64,000 nucleotides of DNA, taken from contig NW_017962913.1 of the NCBI RefSeq assembly GCF_001661345.1, positions 2,988,694-3,052,693 of the forward strand. Direction: 5' to 3'. This DNA comes from Ascoidea rubescens DSM 1968. Lineage: Eukaryota; Ascomycota; Saccharomycetes; Ascoideales; Ascoideaceae. Below, in pieces: positions 40,721 to 51,356 of the stretch. The translations under genes and the position numbers were made by a program. The stretch's first letter is position 1; every line of letters begins with the position of its first letter. Below the pieces are notes generated by a model. That model was not told where the DNA came from. It saw nothing but the letters and a program-made list of their open reading frames with translations, and did not search any database.

Positions 40721-42871
40721 TTAGTCTCCCAAATTGATTTCCCAACCAAAATCTTTTGCAATTGTCCACCAATGAATACTTTTATTTCCATTTTTATTTT
40801 TGACCCAGCATTGTTTAATAATTTTTAAAATTTTCTCAATATTTCCTGCTTTATAATAAAAACTACCCATTTCACAATATCGTTTGATTTGATTCAAGAA
40901 TCTTTTTCTATGTTGAATTTTAAAACAATTTGCCCCTAAAATTAAAAGACAAAAGATTAATTTGCTTTGTAATCTTGTGCCTATAATTATATCTATTAGA
41001 GGAAATATTTTTAAAATTAATAATTGAATTTCAAAAGAAATAGGAGGTAGATTTTTAATAGCATGCAATATTAATAATTTTAGGGTATTTTGTAAAAGTT
41101 CAAAAGTTGTAAGATGAACCTCCATTTCTAATTTTGAATTTAAAAACATTACTGATGTTGTTTGAGGAATAGCTGTATCGATTCTGTTGATTATGTTGGG
41201 AATTAAGATATCTTCCAAATTTGAATAAAAATCTATTTGAAAAGTCAAATTTTTATCCATTTTATTATATTCCGACTGATGAAAGGAGGAAAAAATTAAA
41301 TCAGAATTAGTAGTAGTATTAGTGGAAGTGGAAGGGATCGAGTTTTGTGCTTTTTCATTAATTGGCAAATAATTTTTTGCTATTTTTAATGATGAGATTG
41401 AGCTTTTGTAATTTACAATTTGCATCGTCAATTTGTTTATGTCACCAATTATTAAGTATAAAATTTTATTGCATCCCTGCAACGAGTCCATATTATTGTC
41501 AATTATAGACAAATTAAAGTAATCTTCAATAGGAAAATAGGTGCCAGATTCAATTGAAGTGCTACTTAATATATCATGATAAATGAAATTTAAAATTAAT
41601 CTAATTGTTATTTCATTTGAATTATCTAAATTAATAAATCCAATTAGCGAGCCAGTTTTATTTATACAAACAGCGATTTCATCAAGATAACTTTTCCAAG
41701 AATTTGGGGAAACAGTACCAATTGAGATATCAAAGCTTAATAGAATAATTAAACCAATAACTTTTAAAATTAAATTATCGCAAGAGGTGTTTAAGATTTG
41801 AAGAGATTTTGATTTATAATCATTTATGAGTTTTAAACCTTGATTGTATTGATTAATTTTCAATTTTTGATCATTATTAATATTATGGCGAGAAGATATG
41901 GGATCAGAATTACTATAATTTTGATTCAAATTTTGATTGGGTTGAAGATCTGAAAAGAATTCGGGAAAGTTTTTTAATAAAAAGTCATTATTATTTTGCC
42001 CATATTGAAAATTGTTATAAAACCAACCACCCCAAGCGGTTAAGGCGTATAATACTAATAAATTTTGATTATTGTGGTGATAACTTAAAGCTATTTCAAT
42101 AAATAAGGTGTGAAAATAAGACAAATGAGGGTCAATAACAGGTAAAATTTTTGATATGTTGCTAACATAAAATTCAAAATATAATTTAGATTCTTGGTTA
42201 ATAAAAAACGTATTGATATCAGCAAAATAATTCAAGGATTGGGGAATGGCGTTAATTTGATTTAAATGATTTTGTATGATATTGTTATCATTATTGTTAT
42301 TATTGTTATTATTATTTAATGTAATGAAATTTTGAAGATACAGGCATTTACATTGGATAGATGAGGCCACATAGTAGGAGTTATTGAATTTAATCAAGGA
42401 GCATAATTTTTTGGAGTGAGGAGGAATTGGACAATTTGAGAATGAGTTGGAAATAGTTGAGATTGAAGGAGTTTGATTTGCATTTATCGATTGATTTATA
42501 AATGATAAATCAATGTGAGTGGGAATTACAAAAGCTGGATTAGTTGATAACTCAGTGGCCAAAGATAAAGAGTTATTTTGATTTAAGGATAAGGGATGAG
42601 CAGTGGCTTCCTTTTCAACTCTAGATGGCTTTTTAGGTGTTCTTTTTGATTTTGGTAGCAGAGATTTTTCAGGATAGACACAAAGCTTGTTGGACCTACG
42701 ACATAGAAGACAGGAGGGTTTCTTCTCATCGCATTTCTTCTTCTTTCTTTTGCACTCAAAGCAGCCAGTTCTGGACCTCTCCAAGGAAGATCTGTTGAGA
42801 AAGACTCTTGATGTGTTCCTTCTCTTCTGTGTAATCCAGTTTTTGCCCAAACCATCAAGAATCGAAAACAT
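40721..42871 (-). CDS. Zn2Cys6 transcription factor
   Basis: A 716-residue regulator; the first ATG of the frame is used. The zinc cluster near residues 35-62 is GCFECKRKKKKCDEKKPSC and on to LLCRRSNKLC (C-x2-C-x6-C-x6-C-x2-C-x6-C), followed by a basic stretch (PKSKRTPKKPSR). The remainder is helical, resembling the fungal-specific regulatory domain. The C-terminal KQCWVKNKNGNKSIHWWTIA recalls Lys14-type factors (Fungal_trans_2), but I cannot assign an orthologue or targets. Asn-rich loops interrupt it. It is convergent with the acyl-CoA synthetase gene; a role in fatty acid genes would be speculation. Confidence 0.85.
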   Translation of the reverse strand: MFSILDGLGKNWITQKRRNTSRVFLNRSSLERSRTGCFECKRKKKKCDEKKPSCLLCRRSNKLCVYPEKSLLPKSKRTPKKPSRVEKEATAHPLSLNQNNSLSLATELSTNPAFVIPTHIDLSFINQSINANQTPSISTISNSFSNCPIPPHSKKLCSLIKFNNSYYVASSIQCKCLYLQNFITLNNNNNNNNNDNNIIQNHLNQINAIPQSLNYFADINTFFINQESKLYFEFYVSNISKILPVIDPHLSYFHTLFIEIALSYHHNNQNLLVLYALTAWGGWFYNNFQYGQNNNDFLLKNFPEFFSDLQPNQNLNQNYSNSDPISSRHNINNDQKLKINQYNQGLKLINDYKSKSLQILNTSCDNLILKVIGLIILLSFDISIGTVSPNSWKSYLDEIAVCINKTGSLIGFINLDNSNEITIRLILNFIYHDILSSTSIESGTYFPIEDYFNLSIIDNNMDSLQGCNKILYLIIGDINKLTMQIVNYKSSISSLKIAKNYLPINEKAQNSIPSTSTNTTTNSDLIFSSFHQSEYNKMDKNLTFQIDFYSNLEDILIPNIINRIDTAIPQTTSVMFLNSKLEMEVHLTTFELLQNTLKLLILHAIKNLPPISFEIQLLILKIFPLIDIIIGTRLQSKLIFCLLILGANCFKIQHRKRFLNQIKRYCEMGSFYYKAGNIEKILKIIKQCWVKNKNGNKSIHWWTIAKDFGWEINLGD

Positions 42872-43120
42872 GGCAAAACACAACAATAGCCAACATCGGC
42901 AGTGGAGTCTATTGTGTGAGAGGTTTGTGTGATTTACTGTACTTTATTTTATTTTATTATCTTTTTATTGTTGAAGGCAGTTTGGGCATTTCCGCGCCGA
43001 GGAGCCAGTGCTATGGGAGCAGTAGGCAGTTTCCTAATTGGGGAGCAATATAATTCAGCAATAAAGAATTCTTATATTGTGAGGATATATAAGTAATTGT
43101 GAGGAAGAGCGAAGAGCGAG

Positions 43121-45334
43121 TTACTGGCAGGTGGGAAGCACTATTCCGGGCTTGAGTTTTCTGTCGTCTGTGAAAATGCCCCACTCTGTTTCCCACTGGC
43201 TGTCGTCCGTGTAGTATATTTCTTTCCATGGTTCATCAAATGCTTCAAAGAAATACCATGGGGTATCAATTTTTTTAGCTTCACAGACAAAAGTGTCAAG
43301 AAAAATTTGCATTTCATTGTAACCGGCAACCGAGTTTAGGAAGCTTCCACCACCGGAGGGCCAACCAACTTCAGAGAGCACTAATTGAGCAGGGTTATCG
43401 ACTAGATTGTTAATTGGTTTAATTTGATGTTCAAAAGCATTAAGGACCCAAGAGGTGGCCTGTTTAACATGGTCGCCACCGAAAAAGGGATGTATGTTAG
43501 CGCCTACTACATCAGAAGCTTCAACGATGATGGGATCTATTTTGGAGTTTATCTCAGTTGTTCCAACTTTGATATCATAATTCATTTGTGAGATGTAAGA
43601 TTTGACTTGGTTAATGTATTGAGCTAATTGGGAGCTCGTTTTTTCGTTTCTAAACAAGACCTCATTTCCAACGTAAATGGCGTCGAAATATTTTTGATCG
43701 TATTCGGATAGTATTTTTTTCATGTGGAGAATTTGCTGGTTGTTGATTTGATCATCGTCGCCTATCCAGATGCCCATTGCTAAGGTCATATTGAGATTGA
43801 GTTCATTGATAGCGTTTAGGATATAATCTGGTTGATTACATTGCATTCCATAAGTTTTAATTCTTGTTGTAATCTGGGAGAGTAGAACTAGATCCAGGAT
43901 AACATCGTCAAGGGAGACACCACACAAGGGATAGATGACGTTTCTGGGAGCATAGGCTACACCATAAAAGATGTTGTGGAGACCTGGAGTTTCGAATATG
44001 TTTATGATTTGCTGATTTTGTCTATATTTTGAAGAGATTCCGGAGAGGGTGTTGACGAGTTGATTATTGGGATTAATTGTGCTGGAGTTATTTAGAGGGT
44101 TAAAATGGATTAGATCAATAGTTTTAGTGTGGTTTTTAAGATTTGTAAGGGAGTTGTTGAGATTGGGATTTTTTTTGTTTAGCGAAGGATTTTGGAGGGA
44201 GAGAAGGTTGTAGTTTTGAGCTAGTCTGGTGAATACCTTTTGTCTTACATCGGATGAAGCTCTATTGAAAAAGGAATCGATTGAATTTTCAGTACCTCTT
44301 GAGAAGACGATGATTAGAGGTAGGAAGACGGATAAACTGAGGACGAATAGGACAAAAAAGATTCCAGAGAAGACCTGGTAAAAGTTTCTCGGTAATCTTT
44401 GGGTGAGTTTTATGTGGTTATTATTTGAAGGATCATGATCGTTTGGGCGAATATTGTTTTTTTTGTGATCAAAGATAGAGGAGATGATTGAAAGGGAGTG
44501 TTTTAAAGGGTTTTTATTTTTGGATGAGTGAGAGGAGGAAGAGTAAACAGAAGAATGAGAGGAATGAGGATGGGAATGAGAAGGGATAATTGGGTTGTTC
44601 AAGCTGATGATTTTCGGGTTGATTTTATCGTGCAGATTTAAACCAAGAGGGTTGTTTGAGTTTTGATCTGGAATTTGATCTTGATCTTGATCTTGATCTT
44701 GGTCTTGGTCTTGATTTTGTGATTTGTTTTGGGTTGAGTTTAGGTTTGAAGTGACAGTTTCGTTGATGGTTTCATTGAAAAAGGAGGATTTATTCAAGTT
44801 TTTAGCAGAATCATTTAGGATCCTGGAAGTGCCAAAGGCATTTGAGGACAAGTCTTGAGTAAAAGTGGTAGACAAAGGGTCGGTTATTAGCGACGGAGTA
44901 TCTGAGGTGGAACTTATGGTGTTGATATAAGGATAAGGAAGAGAAGCGTTAGACGACTTTTGGTTACTAGTTGATGGCGATTCTTCACTGATAGAAAGAG
45001 AGTTTTCGATTTCGGATATTTGAGAGTGGGATAGGTTTTTAGTTTTGGTTGAAAACGAGTTCAATCTCTTTAAATTTGAGGCTGAATTGGACTTGGGAAT
45101 TGAGGTGGAAGAGTAGATTATCTGGTTCTTTTTGCTGATGTAGAGGGCAGAGGGGGGTTTTGGGAGAAAGGCATCAGAATGGTCTTTTGACCCAGGCACA
45201 GCAGCAGCAGAAGCAGCAGGATCGTGGGTAGGAGTGTTTCTGGATGGATTATCGAAGTAGCCATTGATGATAGAATCGCTGGTCGACTTTTCGTCCTGCT
45301 CGTTGGCATCTGAAACGTCGTGGGAGAGGTCCAT
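43121..45334 (-). CDS. GH17 glucan endo-1,3-beta-glucosidase, type II membrane
   Basis: A 737-residue membrane enzyme. The long N-terminal cytosolic part (about 310 residues) is Ser-rich with a DQDQ repeat. One transmembrane segment follows (YQVFSGIFFVLFVLSLSVFL, about 313-335), then a lumenal or extracellular linker and a GH17 domain from about residue 453: GVAYAPRN, RIKTYGMQCNQ, VGNEVLFRN (acid/base Glu, about 556) and VLSEVGWPSGG (nucleophile Glu, about 654). It resembles the type II membrane BtgC/EglC-type glucanases of filamentous fungi rather than secreted Bgl2 or Scw4. The likely role is remodelling of beta-1,3-glucan at the cell surface or in the secretory path. It is divergent from the Arf exchange factor gene. 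Confidence 0.88.
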   Translation of the reverse strand: MDLSHDVSDANEQDEKSTSDSIINGYFDNPSRNTPTHDPAASAAAVPGSKDHSDAFLPKPPSALYISKKNQIIYSSTSIPKSNSASNLKRLNSFSTKTKNLSHSQISEIENSLSISEESPSTSNQKSSNASLPYPYINTISSTSDTPSLITDPLSTTFTQDLSSNAFGTSRILNDSAKNLNKSSFFNETINETVTSNLNSTQNKSQNQDQDQDQDQDQDQIPDQNSNNPLGLNLHDKINPKIISLNNPIIPSHSHPHSSHSSVYSSSSHSSKNKNPLKHSLSIISSIFDHKKNNIRPNDHDPSNNNHIKLTQRLPRNFYQVFSGIFFVLFVLSLSVFLPLIIVFSRGTENSIDSFFNRASSDVRQKVFTRLAQNYNLLSLQNPSLNKKNPNLNNSLTNLKNHTKTIDLIHFNPLNNSSTINPNNQLVNTLSGISSKYRQNQQIINIFETPGLHNIFYGVAYAPRNVIYPLCGVSLDDVILDLVLLSQITTRIKTYGMQCNQPDYILNAINELNLNMTLAMGIWIGDDDQINNQQILHMKKILSEYDQKYFDAIYVGNEVLFRNEKTSSQLAQYINQVKSYISQMNYDIKVGTTEINSKIDPIIVEASDVVGANIHPFFGGDHVKQATSWVLNAFEHQIKPINNLVDNPAQLVLSEVGWPSGGGSFLNSVAGYNEMQIFLDTFVCEAKKIDTPWYFFEAFDEPWKEIYYTDDSQWETEWGIFTDDRKLKPGIVLPTCQ

Positions 45335-45521
45335 CGTAGAACAGCGCTGGTGGAGGAGAAGCAGAGCTGGCGGCTGCTGTGGTGCTTATATCTCTGCTGG
45401 AGAGGCACAAAGGCAGAACGCTGACGTAAGCGGCGGCAGAAGCAGCAGCGGCAGCAGCAGCCCCGGCTCTTGTTCTGCGCTTGTTCTCTTGTGCTTTGCT
45501 CTTGTTATTTTGTTCTCCACG
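45335..45521. promoter_or_regulatory. Compact divergent promoter, GC-rich
   Basis: Only 187 bases separate the two divergent start codons. The stretch is GC-rich with GCAGCAGCRG repeats (45430-45465). The long rightward frame is open through it and into the GH17 gene but has no credible coding content there. Confidence 0.6.
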
Positions 45522-48500
45522 ATGGACGCCAGCACCGCCAGCACCTCCAGCACCTCCAGCTCCTCGCAGCTTCGCAGCGTCTTCCGCAGGCTCCGCTCTC
45601 GCTCCTCCACCACCCTTTTCCACTCCGGCAGCAGATCCACCATCTCTTTCCACTCTCGTCCCTCCAACCTCTCTGCCGACACTTCTTCCTCCTTCCACTA
45701 CTGCCAGCACCCGTCGCTCCAGGGTTCCACTGCCACCATAAGGTCCATTTCCAACTCCTCCTCCCTCCTGCTATCCTCAGCTTCAAACAGAGACATCTCG
45801 CGCTCCAGCACCTACTGCTCCAACAACATAAATATGTCCAACAATGACAATATTCACCAAGAAAATTCAAACTTCAACATTTCCGATATGCTCAGTCTAG
45901 ACAACACTATCACCTACGACTCAAAAGCAACCCCAATAAACGACTACAATAACGACTATAATAACAATAATAATAATACCAGCAATAATAACAATAGCAA
46001 TAGCAATAGCAATAACAATAATAACTTTTACAACAAGGACGATGATGATGAAAATTCTGACGATTTTAATACCACCGTAATCTACGATAATAACGACAAT
46101 GATATTCTCAACTTAAACACCACTTCCTCCCAGATTTTTTTCAATGATAACGATATTTTCTACAACGATAGCTATACAACTTATCATAATCATAATAGCG
46201 GTTCGAGTTTGTTAGCCTTGAAAAGTAACGACGACTATCTATCCCACGACGACTACCTATCCAATGACTCCAGCTACAACTACAAATTGCAAAAAAATAT
46301 TCTCAATTACAAAAAACTAGAGTCCTTGAACATACCAAAAAACCCAAATCTTCAGCTAATCACTTCCGATTCTCATTCCTCATCCTTCCAAATTCCTTCT
46401 ATAGAAGTATATAGTCCAAAATCTCCTCAAGACAATATAAACATATCAAACATCAACACCATTAACAGCACAACCACCGATACAAATGCCAATACCAAAA
46501 GCTCTCCTGCTTCGTCTATAGCTTCAAGAAAATCTCTCACAAAAGCATCTTCCTCCTCCACTCTACTTATACCCAAAAATAGATCCTCCTTAATATTCCC
46601 TTTAAAAAAATTTCGTCGAAAGACAACCTCTCTCTTTACTGACCTATCCACTGACTCTCCTTCTAACCACTCCATATCAACAAAACCCTCAGATAACAAC
46701 CTACGTTCAAAATCAAACATCTCATCATCTCATAATATAAATACAAATGTAAATACAAATATTAACCGCTCATTATCAAATTTTATATCCCAATCTACGG
46801 ATGACATTCTTGAACGAAAAGCTTCTTTAGCAAAAAGAAAAAAAAGCCTATCCATATCCTCCAAAAACTCAATTATCAACAATAACAATAACAACAACAA
46901 CAACAACAACATATCTTCTCTCTTCATCAAAAAGAGAAACAACTCAGCTTCTCCAACAAAATTCAATTCTATCGCCAACTCAAAAATATCTCCCTTCAAC
47001 AGAAGAAGAAGCAAAACCGTCGGCTCTTTATCTTCAATCCCCTCCCAAAATGATATCCACTCCTACAAAAGAAGATCTGTAGCCCTTGAAAATGACACCC
47101 CTCTAACCCATTCCCTAGACTATGAAACAAGACTATCCCTACTGAACCCTCCTCATCGAAAAAATAGCCTAATTCCTAACTTTCTTTCAAGATTCTCAAA
47201 TGAATCAACTGTATCCTATCCAAGTCTCCTCTCCGATAAAAGAATCACAAACTCCACTTCAACTTCTCTATCTTCTCTTGATGATATCTCAAACTCAGTT
47301 TTGAAAAAAAAAAAAATCTTGCAAGACAGCTTCAATCTATCCCACGTCCCTAAACCTCACTTGAATGATGACTATAAATCCTACATTCTTAAACTACTAG
47401 AAGATGGCTATTCCTACGAAATTATAGACATCCTATCCTCAAAATTCTCCTTTCCCTTGAAAAATAAAAACGACTCAATCATCAATTCTCCCAAAAGCTA
47501 CGATTTCTCAGATTACTCTTATGGAACTGACCATAACTTTTATAAAAATTGCCTACTATACTACTTGTATGTTTTTTTCTTCAACTTGTTCTATAATGAA
47601 ACTGGCTTGGAACAAGAAATTAACCCTTTCAATCATTCCCCAATTGATTCCAAAATCTTTGATATAGCCTCTAGAAATATCGATGATTACTACCACCAAG
47701 ACGATTTGAAAGATTCCTACCTTTTATTTACAACTATAGGTAATTTATCAGTTCAAGAAATGATCTCAAAAGTATATTCAATACCTGTCGACTTAATCCT
47801 AAGAAAATTTCTATATTTTCATAAACTACCTGGCGAAACTGAAAAGATTGACATGGTTTTAGAATCAATTTCTACCACCTATCTATATTTCCTAAAATTA
47901 AAACATTTTGAAAATATCATCAGTCTACGCCTAAAAGACCAAAAATTTATTACTCAAACAACTGATAAATGCTTATTCAACTCAATCGATGAAATTTACA
48001 CTCTATTGTTCTCCCTAGTGGTTCTTCATACTGATCATTTTAACAAAAATAATAAAACTAAAATGACAAAACTGGATTATCTCGCCATTATTAATGATTT
48101 CAAAAATGATAGCAAAAGAAAATTAAAAAAATCAAAAAACTCAGATTTTAAGAAAAGAGACCCCTTGTTTAATTTGCTTTGTAAAGATTTAGCCGAATAC
48201 TTTTTCGACAATATAACTGCAATTCCTTTCAAATCAATATCTGAAGTTTTCGATTCGGCTAAATATACTGTCACATTACCATTAGCATCTTCTAATCCAA
48301 GTCCTCAATTAAAAAGAAGAAATTCAACTTTCGGGTGGTCAAGTGTATCAAATTTGAACTCATTGGTTTATTCCTCTTCTACATATAAAGATCTTGATTT
48401 CATGAAACTAGATTTATCTCTGTTCGACCTCAGTGACTCATATGAAGACATTTTTCAAAATTTAGTGGAGTATAATGGTGAAAATTTCTCCAAGACAGCA

Positions 48501-50873
48501 TTTTCATCATCTCAGTACTCTATCTCCAAATCATCTCATAAATTGGTCTTAAAATTTACAAACCACTGCCTGATATCTCCTTATTTATCTTCTAATTTTG
48601 GTTTAAAGGTTTTTAATCATCAAAATTCAAATGAAAATTTACAAATTAAATCTCCTGCAAGCTCTTCCTTTAAATTCAGAAACGGTATTTCAATCAATAG
48701 TCAGGATTCTTCAACTTCTCTAAATGAACAACCTTCTACTACTAAAAAATATTATTATGTTAGTATTGTAAAAGCCGGTGTTTTATACCATTCAAGATCA
48801 ACTTCTTTAATTAAGAATAGAAAGAAAAACAAAGGCCGTGGAAAAAACTTTAAAGAAGATTTAAATGAAAATCATTCTAATAGTAATGGCTGGAGAAAAT
48901 CATATTGCATTGTTACAAATTTTGGTTTATATTTATTCAGAAACTTAAGTTGGATTAGCAATCTTACTGAAGAAATATTAGAATGCTTTGAAAATGATTT
49001 TTATGATAACAATTTCAATAACTCTACAGAATTGGAAGAAAAATTAAAAGTCTTAGAAGTTAATTCGTATCTTTCATTTAACAATATTTTCACTCATAGT
49101 GCAAACCCTAATCTTATTTGCTCTATTCCGTTGAAAAAATGTTTTGCCTACAGATCGTCTCTCAAAGAAACCGATAATAGTTTTTATGTTAGTTTGGATT
49201 CTGAATTTAACAATCTTGATGATGATTTTGATAGTTGTTTGGCCTGGATGGATAAGAGAGTATTGGACTCAATTGATTCTCGAGAATTATTAAAATCTAG
49301 CTCAACTGAAACCATGATGAGCTGGATCAATTGTTTGAATCATTTATCAAGTATCTCTGATTGCACTCCATTTGATATTCAAACATATCTTAACTGCTCA
49401 AAATTTTTGGAGAGTTATTCCACTGCTCAGACTAACTCGGAAAATCCCGTTGAAAAACCCATTGAAAATTCCGCTGAAGGTTACGATGTCGAAATTTATG
49501 AAATAACTTCATTAGATATTATGGGAATTAATCAAAAATATATTGTTCTAAAGAGTGAGTTTAAAGTTATTCAAAAGACAATATCTAGTTTTTTTAAGAT
49601 CCTATTTTTTGTTCAAAATTTAATACCTTTACAAACAAAGACAAAAAGTTTGTTATTAAATTTTTCAAATAAAGTATACCTGTCATATTTGCAATCATTG
49701 TGGTATGAAAAATTTAAAGTTGAAAGTTTTATATATTACATTGAAAATGAGGTTCATTACCAAGATATTTTAAGAAATGATGAATTACTGATAAATTATT
49801 GCCATGAAAATTTACTACAAGGGCCCGAAAGTTCTGAATTTGAGGAATTTTGCTTTATTATTGATCATTACTTGGAACATCTTAATCAAATTCCTTTGAA
49901 AAAATCTAGAAGTGAAAGTGTTGCTTCAATATTTTCAGATGATGATTTGGATGCATTACCACCAATTAATAATAGCCCAAGTTTTCAAGAAAATAAATCT
50001 AAGGACACTTTAACAATTTCACCCACACATAAAAAAATTGATGGGAAAAATAATAATATAGAAGATGAAGAAATGAAAACTCCGAATTTGAAACAATTTT
50101 TTTCGATTTCAATTGATGATTCTTATGTTGAGGAAGAGATGGAGCAGAAAATATCACTCCCCAAATCGTCTTCAAGTGATTTTCTTTCTGCCGATAATAT
50201 TGATAAAATAATTCCGCCTCCGAGTATTGCTGAAATAGCAAAAAATAATGATGGTAGGGGATTGAGAAAATTAGCGTCAAAAAGATCATTTTATTCTTTA
50301 AGATCATTAAAGTCTACGTTCAGTTTAGTTTCTCATGGATCTGAAGTCACTAATAGCAATAACCATATTCCCAATCAAAATAAAACAAAAGGACTTGAGA
50401 ACTTGTTTGGAAAGGAAAATAGACATGAGTATGATAATTCTCAGTCATCTACAGAGGTAAATCCTAACTTGAACTACGTTAATAGCGATAACCAAGCCAA
50501 AGATATTCAAAAGACAGGATATAACAATGATACTGCTCAAATAAGTGAAAATAGTGATAAGAATGGAAAAACTATCACCGAGGACAGTATAGCCACCAAG
50601 ATTGATAATAATAAAAACGGCAAAACTAAATCTCAAAGTAAAAGTGTTCATTATAGTAGAAAGTCTGATCCGATTTTCAATAAAGAACTGCAAAAGGAAA
50701 AAAATACAGAAAATTATCGACCTCGAAGAAAATTCTTTGCACAAAAATCTACTTCGTTTAAAATTGCAGCAAAAAAAGCATTATTGAGCCGAAAATCGAG
50801 TAGTCAGAAGATATTTCATTTAAACCATAATAATAAGTCAACCCCAAATTTTCCAATTATTAATATCACGTAA
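45522..50873 (+). CDS. SYT1: Sec7-domain Arf exchange factor with PH domain, Syt1-like
   Basis: A 1783-residue guanine nucleotide exchange factor for Arf GTPases. I start it at MDASTASTSSTSSSSQLRSV. An earlier ATG at 45267 would run through the divergent promoter and antisense to the GH17 gene. The N-terminal 600 residues are Ser/Asn-rich and probably phosphorylated. The Sec7 domain spans about 625-900: FLYFHKLPGETEKID, with the catalytic Glu in LPGE, and LFSLVVLHTDHFNKNNKTKM. A PH domain follows at about 1075-1285 (GVLYHSRS, GWRKSYCIVTNFGLYLF, ETMMSWINCLNHL). The order matches Syt1, which activates Arl1 at the Golgi. Yel1 (Arf3) is the alternative. The C-terminus is basic and Ser-rich. Confidence 0.82.
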   Translation: MDASTASTSSTSSSSQLRSVFRRLRSRSSTTLFHSGSRSTISFHSRPSNLSADTSSSFHYCQHPSLQGSTATIRSISNSSSLLLSSASNRDISRSSTYCSNNINMSNNDNIHQENSNFNISDMLSLDNTITYDSKATPINDYNNDYNNNNNNTSNNNNSNSNSNNNNNFYNKDDDDENSDDFNTTVIYDNNDNDILNLNTTSSQIFFNDNDIFYNDSYTTYHNHNSGSSLLALKSNDDYLSHDDYLSNDSSYNYKLQKNILNYKKLESLNIPKNPNLQLITSDSHSSSFQIPSIEVYSPKSPQDNINISNINTINSTTTDTNANTKSSPASSIASRKSLTKASSSSTLLIPKNRSSLIFPLKKFRRKTTSLFTDLSTDSPSNHSISTKPSDNNLRSKSNISSSHNINTNVNTNINRSLSNFISQSTDDILERKASLAKRKKSLSISSKNSIINNNNNNNNNNNISSLFIKKRNNSASPTKFNSIANSKISPFNRRRSKTVGSLSSIPSQNDIHSYKRRSVALENDTPLTHSLDYETRLSLLNPPHRKNSLIPNFLSRFSNESTVSYPSLLSDKRITNSTSTSLSSLDDISNSVLKKKKILQDSFNLSHVPKPHLNDDYKSYILKLLEDGYSYEIIDILSSKFSFPLKNKNDSIINSPKSYDFSDYSYGTDHNFYKNCLLYYLYVFFFNLFYNETGLEQEINPFNHSPIDSKIFDIASRNIDDYYHQDDLKDSYLLFTTIGNLSVQEMISKVYSIPVDLILRKFLYFHKLPGETEKIDMVLESISTTYLYFLKLKHFENIISLRLKDQKFITQTTDKCLFNSIDEIYTLLFSLVVLHTDHFNKNNKTKMTKLDYLAIINDFKNDSKRKLKKSKNSDFKKRDPLFNLLCKDLAEYFFDNITAIPFKSISEVFDSAKYTVTLPLASSNPSPQLKRRNSTFGWSSVSNLNSLVYSSSTYKDLDFMKLDLSLFDLSDSYEDIFQNLVEYNGENFSKTAFSSSQYSISKSSHKLVLKFTNHCLISPYLSSNFGLKVFNHQNSNENLQIKSPASSSFKFRNGISINSQDSSTSLNEQPSTTKKYYYVSIVKAGVLYHSRSTSLIKNRKKNKGRGKNFKEDLNENHSNSNGWRKSYCIVTNFGLYLFRNLSWISNLTEEILECFENDFYDNNFNNSTELEEKLKVLEVNSYLSFNNIFTHSANPNLICSIPLKKCFAYRSSLKETDNSFYVSLDSEFNNLDDDFDSCLAWMDKRVLDSIDSRELLKSSSTETMMSWINCLNHLSSISDCTPFDIQTYLNCSKFLESYSTAQTNSENPVEKPIENSAEGYDVEIYEITSLDIMGINQKYIVLKSEFKVIQKTISSFFKILFFVQNLIPLQTKTKSLLLNFSNKVYLSYLQSLWYEKFKVESFIYYIENEVHYQDILRNDELLINYCHENLLQGPESSEFEEFCFIIDHYLEHLNQIPLKKSRSESVASIFSDDDLDALPPINNSPSFQENKSKDTLTISPTHKKIDGKNNNIEDEEMKTPNLKQFFSISIDDSYVEEEMEQKISLPKSSSSDFLSADNIDKIIPPPSIAEIAKNNDGRGLRKLASKRSFYSLRSLKSTFSLVSHGSEVTNSNNHIPNQNKTKGLENLFGKENRHEYDNSQSSTEVNPNLNYVNSDNQAKDIQKTGYNNDTAQISENSDKNGKTITEDSIATKIDNNKNGKTKSQSKSVHYSRKSDPIFNKELQKEKNTENYRPRRKFFAQKSTSFKIAAKKALLSRKSSSQKIFHLNHNNKSTPNFPIINIT

Positions 50874-51356
50874 AAACTGTAAAAGGTTACATTTTTTTTT
50901 TTTGTATAATATATTTTCTGTACATGATGTCAATTATCATCCTATACATTTTGTTTTTTTTTATTTATTTTTTGTTTTTTGTTTTTTTTGTTTCCTTTCA
51001 TTAATTTCATGTTTTTTATTGTTGGTATATATAGCTGGATTATATATGTTATGAATTTTAAATTCACTTTCTTGAATGTTCATTACAGTCTTTTTTTTTT
51101 TTGATTTTTGATTTTTGATTGATTTTGTTTCTATCCTATGATTTTATAATTTTATTAGTTTATAAAATCATAATTTTTGTTTATATTTATGTTTCATTGT
51201 TTTTAAAATCTACAGATTTATAGAATATAAAAAGTTAAGTTATGAGTATTAATTGGATAGAAACGTAGACAAATGTAGTATTTACAAAAGAAGGTAATAC
51301 AATAAATGAATAGCTAATAAGATATTGATTTTTGTAGATATTTATGTGAATTCTGA
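50874..51356. other. Convergent intergenic stretch
   Basis: A T-rich 480-base spacer with TTTTTGTTTTT-type tracts and a GATTTTTGATTTTTGATTGATT repeat (51101-51125). These are 3' regions of two convergent genes. No gene is seen. Confidence 0.65.

Noticed and set aside
45264-45521. Extended N-terminus of the Sec7 protein
   Set aside because: The extension overlaps the divergent promoter and the start of the GH17 gene antisense; the ATG at 45522 gives a normal start.
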